From CAYQDR01 sp964416315 (GTDB taxonomy: Bacteria > Methylomirabilota > Methylomirabilia > Rokubacteriales > DASRDR01), in assembly GCA_964416315.1 (NCBI GenBank), contig CAYQDR010000002.1, positions 1 to 64,000 on the forward strand: a stretch of 64,000 nt of DNA, written 5' to 3'. Position numbers and translations under genes: made by a program. Positions within the stretch are counted from its first letter, which is position 1, and each line of letters starts with the position of its first letter. This document shows, piece after piece, positions 34,519-41,903 of this stretch. The notes beneath the pieces are model-generated. The model did not search any database, was not told the origin of the DNA, and worked only from the letters and a program-made list of their open reading frames with translations.

Positions 34519-35372
34519 AGACCGCCGCGCCGTCGGCGGCCCACGCCGCCCGGCAGGGTTTCTTCGGCGCCCTCGCGCCGGGCGGCCGGCGCGCCTTCTT
34601 CGCCCTGGCGGTGAGCGCGGTCTGCTTCGTGTTCGCCTTCCCGGTGCTCTGGCTGGTCCTGACCTCCCTGCGGCCCGCGTCGGGCGTGTACTACGTGCAT
34701 CGGGGCGCGGAGTTCACCGTCGAGAACTTCGGCGAAGTGCTGAGGAGCGGCGTCGTCGCGCGCGCCTTCGTCAACAGCTTCGCCATCTCCACGCTCGCGA
34801 CGCTGCTCTCCCTCGGGGTGACGGTGACCAGCGGCTACATGCTCTCGCGCTTCAAGGGGCCGCTCGCGGACGGCTGGTTCGGCCTGATCTACCTCTTCCG
34901 CTGCGTCCCCTACGTCTCGTGGGTCCTGCCGCTCTACTACGTCACCCAGGCGTGGGGCGTGTACGACTCCTACACCGGGCTCCTGCTGCCCCACATCGCG
35001 GTGCACATCTGCTTCTTCTCCTGGCTGATGAAGGGCTTCTTCGACGGCATCGACCCCTCGATGGAGGCGGCGGCCCTGGTGGACGGCTGCACGCGCTGGG
35101 GCGCGTTCGTCCGGATCGCGCTGCCCGCGGCGACCCCGGGGCTCGCCGCGCTGGCGATCCTCTCCTGGCTCTTCACCTGGAACGAGTTCCTCTTCGCCCT
35201 GATCCTGACGAGCCACAACACGCCGATCCTGACCGTGGTGATGGCCCAGTTCGTCCACGAGCTGGGGATGGAGTGGCACCTCATGAGCGCCACGGCGGTG
35301 ATGGCGCTGGGTCCCGCGCTGATCGTCACCGTTTTCGGCCAGCGCTACGTGCTCGCGGGGCTGCGGATCTGA
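34515..35372 (+). CDS. CUT1-type ABC importer permease, MalG-like
   Basis: 285 aa with six membrane segments and the EAA loop PSMEAAALVDGCTRWGAFVRIALPAATPG. GTG start overlapping the upstream stop (GTGA), so translation is coupled. It ends 11 nt before a MaoC-like hydratase gene with its own strong ribosome binding site. As with the other two CUT1 systems here, no ATPase gene is present; a shared ATPase elsewhere is likely. Confidence 0.9.
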   Translation: MKTAAPSAAHAARQGFFGALAPGGRRAFFALAVSAVCFVFAFPVLWLVLTSLRPASGVYYVHRGAEFTVENFGEVLRSGVVARAFVNSFAISTLATLLSLGVTVTSGYMLSRFKGPLADGWFGLIYLFRCVPYVSWVLPLYYVTQAWGVYDSYTGLLLPHIAVHICFFSWLMKGFFDGIDPSMEAAALVDGCTRWGAFVRIALPAATPGLAALAILSWLFTWNEFLFALILTSHNTPILTVVMAQFVHELGMEWHLMSATAVMALGPALIVTVFGQRYVLAGLRI

Positions 35373-35383
35373 AGGAGACTCCA

Positions 35384-35827
35384 ATGGCGCAAACGGAATC
35401 CGCTCAGCAAGCCATGGACGCGCTTCCCATCGGCAAGTCGGTGACCGTCCGCAAGACCGTCGGCGAGACCGACATCTACCTCTTCGCCGGCATCTCCGGC
35501 GACTTCGCCCCGAACCACGTGGACGAGGAGTACATGAAGCAAACGCGTTACGGGCGGCGGATTGCCCACGGGGCGCTCCTGGTGGCATACATGTCCCAGG
35601 CCTCGACGAAGATGTGCACGGGGCTGCCCGGGACGATCGTCTCCTACGGCTACGACCGGATCCGGTTTCCCGCGGCCGTCTTCATCGGGGACACGGTGGC
35701 GGTGACGTACGAGATCGCGGAGAAGGACGTCGCGGCGGGCAAGGTGTTCAGCAAGGTGACCTGCACGAACCAGCGCGGCGAGGTCGTCGCCGCGGCGACG
35801 CACATCCTGAAAGTCGTCGAGGGGTAG
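35384..35827 (+). CDS. MaoC-like dehydratase
   Basis: 147 aa hot-dog protein closely similar in pattern to the one at 19238: TVGETDIYLFAGISGDFAPN, HVDEEYMKQTRYGRRIAHGALLVAYMS. The catalytic Asp is kept in GDFAPNHVD and the His follows at the expected distance. GAAGGAGACTCCA precedes the ATG. Its place at the end of the importer cluster suggests hydration of an enoyl-CoA derived from the imported compound. Confidence 0.88.
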   Translation: MAQTESAQQAMDALPIGKSVTVRKTVGETDIYLFAGISGDFAPNHVDEEYMKQTRYGRRIAHGALLVAYMSQASTKMCTGLPGTIVSYGYDRIRFPAAVFIGDTVAVTYEIAEKDVAAGKVFSKVTCTNQRGEVVAAATHILKVVEG

Positions 35828-35848
35828 CGGACGCCCGAGTGGGGGTAG

Positions 35849-35862
35849 ACCATATTTATGGT
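35849..35862. promoter_or_regulatory. Palindromic operator of VapBC-like module
   Basis: ACCATA-tt-TATGGT is a perfect inverted repeat located 15 nt upstream of the antitoxin ATG, in a short AT-rich patch. Ribbon-helix-helix antitoxins usually bind such palindromes. Confidence 0.6.
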
Positions 35863-35877
35863 AAGCTGTAAAGCCGT

Positions 35878-36123
35878 ATGAAGACCACGGTCCAGCTGCC
35901 GGACGAGCTACTGGTTGCGGCGAAGAAGCGGGCGGCCGAGATGCGCTGCACGCTCCGGACGCTGATCGAGCGCGGCCTGCGGCACGAGCTAACGACGCGC
36001 GGGAACCGGCAGGCGCCCAGGCGGCGTCGGATCCGGTGGGTGACGGTGCCCGGCGGCCTTCCTCCGGGGCTCGACGTGCGCGATCGCGCGGTGATGCACG
36101 ACTGGCTGCGACGGCAGCGTTGA
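35878..36123 (+). CDS. VapB-like ribbon-helix-helix antitoxin
   Basis: 81 aa. Residues 1-40 (MKTTVQLPDELLVAAKKRAA, CTLRTLIERGLRHEL) have the beta-strand plus two-helix pattern of RHH/Arc-type DNA-binding antitoxins. The C-terminal part is Arg/Pro-rich and ends RDRAVMHDWLRRQR, probably the toxin-binding tail. It overlaps the PIN gene by 4 nt. Confidence 0.83.
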   Translation: MKTTVQLPDELLVAAKKRAAEMRCTLRTLIERGLRHELTTRGNRQAPRRRRIRWVTVPGGLPPGLDVRDRAVMHDWLRRQR

Positions 36124-36572
36124 TCGGCGTCGACACGAACCTCCTCATTTACGCCCACCGGGCCGGCCTGCCCGAGCACCGGGTCGCGCGCCGGGCGCTC
36201 GAGCGGGCGGCGAGCATGCCGGGCGGATGGGGCATCAGCCAGGCCAGCATGGCCGAGTTCTGGAGCGTCGTCACGCATCCCGCGTCCGCCGGGCGCCCGT
36301 CGAGCGGTGCCGAGGCGGTCGCGTTCCTGTCCTCACTCGTCGACGAGGGAGGCGCCCAGGTGTGGCTGCCGGCGCCCGGCTTTCCGGAGCGCCTGGTGCG
36401 CCTCGCGGCGGGCCTGAACGTGCGAGGGCCGCGGATCTTCGATCTCCAGATCGCACTCACCGCATTCGAGCACGGCGCGCGGGAGATCTGGACGCACGAT
36501 CGGCGATTCGTGTCGGTGCCGGGCCTGCGGGTCCGTGATCCCCTCGCCCCTGGCCGACGGCCACCGCGCTGA
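36120..36572 (+). CDS. VapC-like PIN-domain toxin
   Basis: 150 aa. Conserved acids: Asp in IGVDTNLLIYAHR, Glu in SMAEFWSVV, Asp in RIFDLQIALTAF and Asp in IWTHDRRFV. The start is a TTG at 36120 overlapping the antitoxin TGA (TTGA), a sign of translational coupling that keeps toxin below antitoxin. Presumed Mg-dependent RNase. This pair is unrelated in antitoxin type to the HTH/PIN pair at 9020. Confidence 0.85.
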   Translation: MIGVDTNLLIYAHRAGLPEHRVARRALERAASMPGGWGISQASMAEFWSVVTHPASAGRPSSGAEAVAFLSSLVDEGGAQVWLPAPGFPERLVRLAAGLNVRGPRIFDLQIALTAFEHGAREIWTHDRRFVSVPGLRVRDPLAPGRRPPR

Positions 36573-36587
36573 TTCCGGGCAAGGCCC

Positions 36588-37559
36588 ATGAAGCTGGCCG
36601 CGGTTACCTTTCTCGTCGGCGTCCTGGTCGCGCCGCTCGCCGCGGAGGCGCAGCCGGCGGGGAAGGTGCCTCGGATCGGCGTTCTGGTCTCTAACACCCA
36701 AGCTGCCACTTCGACCCAACTCGAGGCATTCCGGCAAGAGCTTCGTGAACGTGGTTACGTCGAGGGACAGAATATTGCCATTCAGTACCGCTATGGCGAC
36801 GGGAACCTGGATCGCCTACCGAAATTGGCCGCTGAACTGGTGGCGCTCAACGTGAACCTGATCGTCACCTCAGGGACTTCACCCACCCGTGCGGCCCAGC
36901 GAGCTACCAGAACAATCCCCATTGTCATGACACTTGTTGGTGATCCTATTACGAGTGGGTTTATTGCCAGCCTTGCAAGGCCAAGCGGAAACATCACGGG
37001 ATTGACCCAGATGGCGGCGGAGCTCGGCGGCAAGAGGCTCGAGCTGCTGAAGCAGGCGTTTCCCAAAGTCTCGCGCGTGGCCGTGTTGGTTGATCCGGGA
37101 GTGACTGGGGCTCTGCAAAATATGCAGACGGCGGCCGCGGCCTTAGGCGTCACACTCCTGCCTCTTGAGGTACGGGGTCCCGATCCGAACTTGGAAGGTG
37201 CATTCCGAACGGCGACGAGTGAGCGCGCCGGTGCTCTGCTGGTCGCACCGGGACCCGCGACAGAACTTGACAGGAAGCGCGTCGTGGACCTGGCGGCAAA
37301 GAGTCGGCTCCCGGCGATGTTCGGACCGCGCGAGTTTGTGGACCTCGGCGGACTCATGTCTTATGCCCCGAGCTATCCCGATCTATTCCGCCGCGCCGCC
37401 ATCTATGTGGACAAAATCCTCAAGGGCGCGAAGCCCGCCGACCTCCCGGTGGAGCAGCCGACGAAGTTCGAGCTGGTGATCAACCTGAAGACCGCGAAAG
37501 CCCTCGGCCTCACGATTCCTCAATCGGTCCTCGTGCGCGCGGACGAGGTGATCCAGTGA
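36588..37559 (+). CDS. ABC transporter substrate-binding protein (ABC_sub_bind family)
   Basis: 323 aa with a Sec signal peptide (MKLAAVTFLVGVLVAPLAAEA). The core RIGVLVSNTQAATSTQLEAF, VEGQNIAIQYRYGDGNLDRL and IPIVMTLVGDPITSGFIASLARPSGNITG is characteristic of the TrpX-like/ABC_sub_bind family of periplasmic proteins. No permease or ATPase is linked, so it is an orphan. Its middle (about 36690-37300) has lower GC and different codon use than neighbours, which hints at separate acquisition. Ligand unknown. Confidence 0.85.
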   Translation: MKLAAVTFLVGVLVAPLAAEAQPAGKVPRIGVLVSNTQAATSTQLEAFRQELRERGYVEGQNIAIQYRYGDGNLDRLPKLAAELVALNVNLIVTSGTSPTRAAQRATRTIPIVMTLVGDPITSGFIASLARPSGNITGLTQMAAELGGKRLELLKQAFPKVSRVAVLVDPGVTGALQNMQTAAAALGVTLLPLEVRGPDPNLEGAFRTATSERAGALLVAPGPATELDRKRVVDLAAKSRLPAMFGPREFVDLGGLMSYAPSYPDLFRRAAIYVDKILKGAKPADLPVEQPTKFELVINLKTAKALGLTIPQSVLVRADEVIQ

Positions 37560-37675
37560 CCGAGCCCCTCGTTGCCTTTCCCCTGTCCGAGGCGATCGCG
37601 GGCGGGACGGTCCAGATGCTGCGCAACCTGATCGCGAACGGGCTGCTCGGCCGCGTGGACCAGCGGCGGGGCTGA
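37556..37675 (+). CDS. Possible 39-aa peptide or gene remnant
   Basis: GTG overlapping the previous stop (GTGA) opens a short frame, VTEPLVAFPLSEAIAGGTVQ then LRNLIANGLLGRVDQRRG. The overlap suggests real translation, but the sequence could equally be the tail of a lost gene. Not recognised. Confidence 0.3.
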   Translation: MTEPLVAFPLSEAIAGGTVQMLRNLIANGLLGRVDQRRG

Positions 37676-37689
37676 GCCCGGAGGGCCGC

Positions 37690-38790
37690 GTGCTCACGGA
37701 CGCCCTCGTCGCGGACGCCCAGGCGCGGCTGCTCGCGCGGATCGACGCGACGGCCGCCGAGGTGGGCGCGGGCTTCCCCCATGCGGCGGACGGGGAAACG
37801 GGTCGGTGGGAGGTCAAGCCCGAAGGCTCTTGGACGGGCGGGTTCTGGGTGGGCCTCTGCTGGCTTGCCCACGCGCTCACGGACGAGCCGCGCTATCTGA
37901 CCTGGGGGCTCGAGTGGGCCGAGCGCCTGCGCGGGCGGGAGAGAGACCAGACCCACGACATCGGGTTTCTCTTCCAGTACGCCGCCGTCCTCGGCTGGCA
38001 GACCGTGCGGGACCCGGTGCTGCGGACCCTGGCGCTGGCGGCGGCCGACCAGCTCGTCGCCATGTGGCATCCGCGGGCGCGGGTGGTCCCGGTGGGGACC
38101 CGTGCCGAGGTCTCGGCCGGCACCGACGACGTCACGATCGACTGCCTGATGAACCTCCAGGTGCTCTGGTGGGCGGCGGCGGAGACAGAGGACACGCGGT
38201 ATCACGACGTGGCGCTGGCCCACGCCGAACGGACCGCGGCCTGGCACGTCCGGCCGGACGGCTCCTGCTTCCAGTCGGTCCACTTCGACCCCGCCGGCGA
38301 GTCGGTGACGAAGCACACGCACCAGGGCTACTCGCCCGAGGGGTGCTGGAGCCGCGGCCTCGGGTGGTGCGCCTACGGCTTCCTCGAGGCCCACCGCGCC
38401 ACGGGTCACCCCGAGTTCCTCGCCATCGCGCGCCGGGCGGCCGAGTACCACCTCAGCCGGATGCCGGAGGACGGCGTGCCCTTCTACGACTACGACGACC
38501 CGCGGATCCCGGATGCGCCGCGGGACACGTCGGCCGCCGCGATCCTCGCCTCCGCCTGCCTCGGCCTGGCGCGGACCGGCAGGGACGGCCGGTTCCGCGA
38601 GGCAGCCGGGCGGGTCCTGGAAGGGCTCATCCGCGGCTACCTCACGCCGCTCGGACCCGACGACCCGCGGCCGCCGGGGATGCTGCTCCACGGCTGCTAC
38701 AATCTCCACACGGGGGAGGCGCCGGACCACGAGCTGATCTGGGGCGACTACTTCCTGCTGGAGTCCCTCCTGCGGTGGCAGGGACGGTGA
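37690..38790 (+). CDS. Glycoside hydrolase family 88 (unsaturated glucuronyl hydrolase-like)
   Basis: 366 aa, alpha/alpha-barrel. Two Asp residues in the family positions are visible: THDIGFLFQYAA (about 95-106) and VTIDCLMNLQVLWW (about 152-165). HTHQGYSPEGCWSRGLGWCAYGF and HGCYNLHTGE are further landmarks. Such enzymes hydrate and release unsaturated uronic acids produced by polysaccharide lyases. No signal peptide, so it acts in the cytoplasm on imported oligosaccharides. GTG start; it overlaps the HAD gene by 4 nt. Confidence 0.87.
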   Translation: MLTDALVADAQARLLARIDATAAEVGAGFPHAADGETGRWEVKPEGSWTGGFWVGLCWLAHALTDEPRYLTWGLEWAERLRGRERDQTHDIGFLFQYAAVLGWQTVRDPVLRTLALAAADQLVAMWHPRARVVPVGTRAEVSAGTDDVTIDCLMNLQVLWWAAAETEDTRYHDVALAHAERTAAWHVRPDGSCFQSVHFDPAGESVTKHTHQGYSPEGCWSRGLGWCAYGFLEAHRATGHPEFLAIARRAAEYHLSRMPEDGVPFYDYDDPRIPDAPRDTSAAAILASACLGLARTGRDGRFREAAGRVLEGLIRGYLTPLGPDDPRPPGMLLHGCYNLHTGEAPDHELIWGDYFLLESLLRWQGR

Positions 38791-39524
38791 CCATCCGGCT
38801 GGTCACGTTCGACTTCTGGCAGACCCTCCTCGCCGACACCCGGGAGAGCACGGCGGCGGCGCATGCGCTGCGGCTCGACGGCGTCCGGGCGGCCCTCGCC
38901 GGGGCCGGCCACGACTACGACGCGGCCGCGGTGCAGGCCGCCGACGCGCGGGCGCTCGCGGCGCTCCAGGGGGTCTGGAACGCGCAGCGGGACGTCTCGC
39001 CGGCGGACCAGGTCCGCATCTTTCTCGAGGCCCTCGCGCCCGCGCTCCCGGCGATGCTGTCGGCGACGGCGCGCGAGGCGGTCGAGGCGGCGTACGCGAC
39101 GCCCGCCCTCACGCACTCGCCCGTCGTCTCGCCGGGCGCCGTGGAGGCGGTGCGACGGCTCGCGACGGAGGGCTTCGTCCTCGGGATCATCTCGAACACC
39201 GGTCGAACGCCCGGGCGCGTCCTGCGCCGGCTCCTCGACCGCGCGGGGATCCTGGGCGACTTCGGGGTGCTCTCGTTCTCCGACGAAGTCGGGGTGCGGA
39301 AGCCCGCGGCGGGCATCTTCGAGGCGACCCTGACCCGCGCCGGCTGCCCGCCGACAGCCGCCGTCCACGTCGGCGACGACCCGGTCAGCGACGTCGCGGG
39401 GGCCCGGGCCGCCGGGATGCGCGCCCTCCACTACCTCCCCGAGGGGCGCGCCCCCGCCGACGGGGCCGACGCGGTCATCCGCCACCTCGCCGAGGTGCCG
39501 GCGCTCCTCTCGCGCCTCGCCTGA
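38787..39524 (+). CDS. HAD-superfamily hydrolase
   Basis: 245 aa. Motif I is FDFWQTLLAD: the nucleophile Asp is present but the position of the usual acid/base Asp two residues later is Trp, as in some dehalogenase-like members. Motif II is IISNTGR, motif III Lys in GVRKPAAGIF, motif IV HVGDDPVSDVAGA. GTG start overlaps the GH88 stop (GTGA). Substrate unknown; classic phosphatase chemistry would need another acid. Confidence 0.85.
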   Translation: MTIRLVTFDFWQTLLADTRESTAAAHALRLDGVRAALAGAGHDYDAAAVQAADARALAALQGVWNAQRDVSPADQVRIFLEALAPALPAMLSATAREAVEAAYATPALTHSPVVSPGAVEAVRRLATEGFVLGIISNTGRTPGRVLRRLLDRAGILGDFGVLSFSDEVGVRKPAAGIFEATLTRAGCPPTAAVHVGDDPVSDVAGARAAGMRALHYLPEGRAPADGADAVIRHLAEVPALLSRLA

Positions 39525-39527
39525 ATA

Positions 39528-39700
39528 GGCCCCTCGGAGGGGGGCTTCGCCCCCCTTTTCCATCTCCCCGTCGCGTCTCGTGCGGCTGGCACCGCGCGAT
39601 CCGCGCCACCCCGCCGGGGGGCCGAACCTCCCCCCAAGGAGAGGTTGCGCGGGCAAAGCCCGCGCTCGGAGCGCTTCGGTCAGCGCAGTGCGGACAGGCG
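39528..39700 (+). repeat. Intergenic repeat family A, copy 3
   Basis: Contains the GGGGGGC-TTC-GCCCCCC hairpin, then after an insert the GGGGGCCGAACCTCCCCCC segment, GAGGTTGCGCGGGCAAAGCC and CGCGCTCGGAGCGCTTCGGT. Extra unique sequence separates the two halves. Confidence 0.75.
39540..39560 (+). terminator. Rho-independent terminator after HAD gene
   Basis: 7-bp GC stem (39540-39546 with 39550-39556), loop TTC, followed by TTTT. It is the left part of repeat family A. Confidence 0.75.
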
Positions 39701-39764
39701 AGCCCTGGTGTCTTCTTTCCGCACCCTGAATAGCCGAAGGCCCCGCCACGTCGGCCCTTTCGGG

Positions 39765-39794
39765 TTGCGCGCCGCCGCGAGGGCGGGCTATGAT
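39765..39794 (+). promoter_or_regulatory. Promoter of apt
   Basis: TTGCGC (39765-39770), 18-bp spacer, TATGAT (39789-39794). Transcription would start near 39800, about 40 nt before the apt ATG, with GGGGGACC near the start codon as ribosome binding site. Confidence 0.55.
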
Positions 39795-39840
39795 GCCCCG
39801 CGGAGGGGCGAGTCAACCCGAGGGACCAGGGGGACCCGGC

Positions 39841-40365
39841 ATGACCATCGCTGAGCTGAAGGCCAAGATCCGCGACATCAAGGACTTCCCGACGGAGGGG
39901 ATCCTCTTCAAGGACATCACCACCCTCCTCAAGGACCCCCGGGCCTTCAAGTACGTCCTCGACGAGATGGCCACCAACTTCATCCAGTCCCGGGTGGAGG
40001 TGGTCGTCGCGATCGAGTCCCGTGGCTTCATCTTCGGCGGGGCGCTGGCCCACGAGCTCGGCGCCGGGTTCGTGCCGGTCCGCAAGCTCGGCAAGCTCCC
40101 CGCCAAGACCATCGAGGTGGAGTACGAGCTGGAGTACGGCCGGGACGCCCTTGCGATGCACGAGGACGCCATCGGCCCCGGCCAGCGGGTGCTGGTCGTG
40201 GACGACCTCCTGGCGACCGGCGGGACGATGGCGGCGACGCTGCGCCTCGTCGAGCAGTCGGGCGGCGTCGTCGTGGGCGTGGCGTTCCTGATCGAGCTGG
40301 GGTTCCTGAAGGGCCGGGAGAAGCTGAAGGACTACCCGGTCACCTCCCTCATCGTCTACGAGTGA
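39841..40365 (+). CDS. apt: Adenine phosphoribosyltransferase
   Basis: 174 aa. Makes AMP from adenine and PRPP in purine salvage. Diagnostic motifs: IKDFPTEGILFKDITTLLKD (about 13-32), IESRGFIFGGALAHELGAGF (about 59-78), RKLGKLPAKT, ALAMHEDAI and the PRPP-binding loop VLVVDDLLATGGTM (about 120-133). Normal length, no anomalies. It is followed 39 nt later by a Spy-like gene. Confidence 0.96.
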   Translation: MTIAELKAKIRDIKDFPTEGILFKDITTLLKDPRAFKYVLDEMATNFIQSRVEVVVAIESRGFIFGGALAHELGAGFVPVRKLGKLPAKTIEVEYELEYGRDALAMHEDAIGPGQRVLVVDDLLATGGTMAATLRLVEQSGGVVVGVAFLIELGFLKGREKLKDYPVTSLIVYE

Positions 40366-40404
40366 GTCCGGCGTGAGGGGGGATTCCGCGGCAGGAGGGG
40401 CGCG

Positions 40405-40980
40405 ATGAAGCGGATGGCGATCGCGACGGCGGTGTCGGTGTTCCTCGGACTCGGCGGGCTCGCGTGGGCCGAGCCCGTGACGCCGGTCTTCCACGAAGAG
40501 ACGGGACGGGCGTGGGGCGGGCTCGCGGAGCACTTCCGGGGCTTCGGGGCCCAGCTCGAGCGCCACTTCCGGGGTGGCCCGGGCGGGATGGGGCCGATGT
40601 GGGGCTCCCCCGCCGAGCGGCCGCTCATCTCGTTCATGCTCGAGCACCGGGACGTGCTGGGGCTCGGCCCGGAACAGACGAGCCGGTTGGAGGCGCTCCG
40701 AAGCGAGTTCGCCCGCGAGGCGGTGCGCCGCGAGGCCGACATCCGCGTCGCGGAGATGGACCTCCACGCGCTGCTCGAGCAGGACCCCCTGGACCTGCCG
40801 AAGGTCGAGGGGAAGATCCGCGAGGTGGCCCAGCTCCGGGCAGAGCTGCGCGTCGCGCGGCTCCGGACGATCGAGCAGGGGAAAGCCGTGCTGACGCCCG
40901 AGCAGCGGACGCGGCTCCAGGGGCTGCTCGCGCCCCCGCGCGGCCCGCGGCGGACCGTCGACCGCCAGATCCGATTGTAG
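40405..40980 (+). CDS. Spy/CpxP-like periplasmic protein
   Basis: 191 aa with signal peptide MKRMAIATAVSVFLGLGGLAWA. The mature protein has a Gly/His-rich front (HFRGGPGGMGPMWGS), a helical region ending FMLEHRDVLGLGPEQTSRLE, and a second LTPEQRTRLQGLL, the LTXXQ-type repeats of Spy/CpxP and metal-resistance proteins. Probably a periplasmic chaperone or sensor. Similar in type to 5488-5937 but longer. Confidence 0.8.
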   Translation: MKRMAIATAVSVFLGLGGLAWAEPVTPVFHEETGRAWGGLAEHFRGFGAQLERHFRGGPGGMGPMWGSPAERPLISFMLEHRDVLGLGPEQTSRLEALRSEFAREAVRREADIRVAEMDLHALLEQDPLDLPKVEGKIREVAQLRAELRVARLRTIEQGKAVLTPEQRTRLQGLLAPPRGPRRTVDRQIRL

Positions 40981-41045
40981 CGATGCCGATCACCCCAGAA
41001 GGGAGCGCCGTCCCGGAAGCCGCAGGCTGGAGGCGGCGCGACCAG

Positions 41046-41894
41046 ATGAAAGTCGGCGTCGTCGGCTGCGGCCTCATGGGCGGCGGCATCGCCCAGGTCG
41101 CCGCCCAGGCCGGGTTTGCCACCACGGTCGTCGAGGCCACCCAGGAGCTGCTCGACCGCGGGCTCGGGGCGATCCGGCGGAACCTCGACGGCCTCGTGGA
41201 CAAAGGCCGGCTCCCGGCGCCGGAGCGCGACGCCGCCTGGGGGCGCATCCGGGGCACGGTGCGCCTCGAGGACCTGAGCGACGCGGACCTCGTGATCGAG
41301 GCGATCACGGAGAACGTCGCGCTGAAGAAGGAGACCTTCGGGCGGCTCGACCGGATCTGCCCGCCCCACGCCGTCCTCGCCTCCAACACGTCGTCGTGCA
41401 CCGTCACGGAGCTGGCCGCCGCGACGAAGCGCCCCGGGCAGGTCCTGGGCCTCCACTTCTTCAACCCGGCGCCCGTCATGAAGCTCGTGGAGGTGGTCCG
41501 GACGATCCTCACGACCGAGGAGAGCGTCAAGACCGCCTGGGGCTTCGTCCAGGCCCTGGGGAAGACGCCCGTGGCGACCCAGGACACGACGGGCTTCATC
41601 GTGAACCGGCTGCTCGTGCCGTACCTGCTCGAGGCGGTCCGGCTGCTCGAGGCGGGGATCGCGAGCACGGAGGACATCGACCAGGCGATGAAGCTCGGGT
41701 GCGGTTATCCGATGGGGCCCTTCACCCTGCTCGACCTGGTCGGTCTGGACACGACCCTCTACGTGGCGGAGGTCATGTTCCAGGAGTTCCGCGAGCCGCG
41801 CTTCGCCCCACCGCCCCTGCTCAAGCGGATGGTCATGGCCGGGCACCTTGGCCGGAAGAGCGGGAAGGGGTTCTACGACTATCCCGCGAGATAG
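41046..41894 (+). CDS. 3-hydroxyacyl-CoA (3-hydroxybutyryl-CoA) dehydrogenase
   Basis: 282 aa, the length of Hbd-type enzymes. NAD-binding Rossmann start VGVVGCGLMGGGIAQVAAQAG, ASNTSSCTVTELA, catalytic His in LGLHFFNPAPVMKLVEV (about 138), VNRLLVPYLLEAVRLLE and C-terminal GRKSGKGFYDY. Oxidises 3-hydroxyacyl-CoA to 3-ketoacyl-CoA. ATG at 41046 is preceded by GGAGGCGG; a longer start at 40983 would add 21 residues of poor similarity. The flavoprotein gene follows after 9 nt. Confidence 0.92.
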   Translation: MKVGVVGCGLMGGGIAQVAAQAGFATTVVEATQELLDRGLGAIRRNLDGLVDKGRLPAPERDAAWGRIRGTVRLEDLSDADLVIEAITENVALKKETFGRLDRICPPHAVLASNTSSCTVTELAAATKRPGQVLGLHFFNPAPVMKLVEVVRTILTTEESVKTAWGFVQALGKTPVATQDTTGFIVNRLLVPYLLEAVRLLEAGIASTEDIDQAMKLGCGYPMGPFTLLDLVGLDTTLYVAEVMFQEFREPRFAPPPLLKRMVMAGHLGRKSGKGFYDYPAR

Positions 41895-41903
41895 GAGCGT
41901 CAC

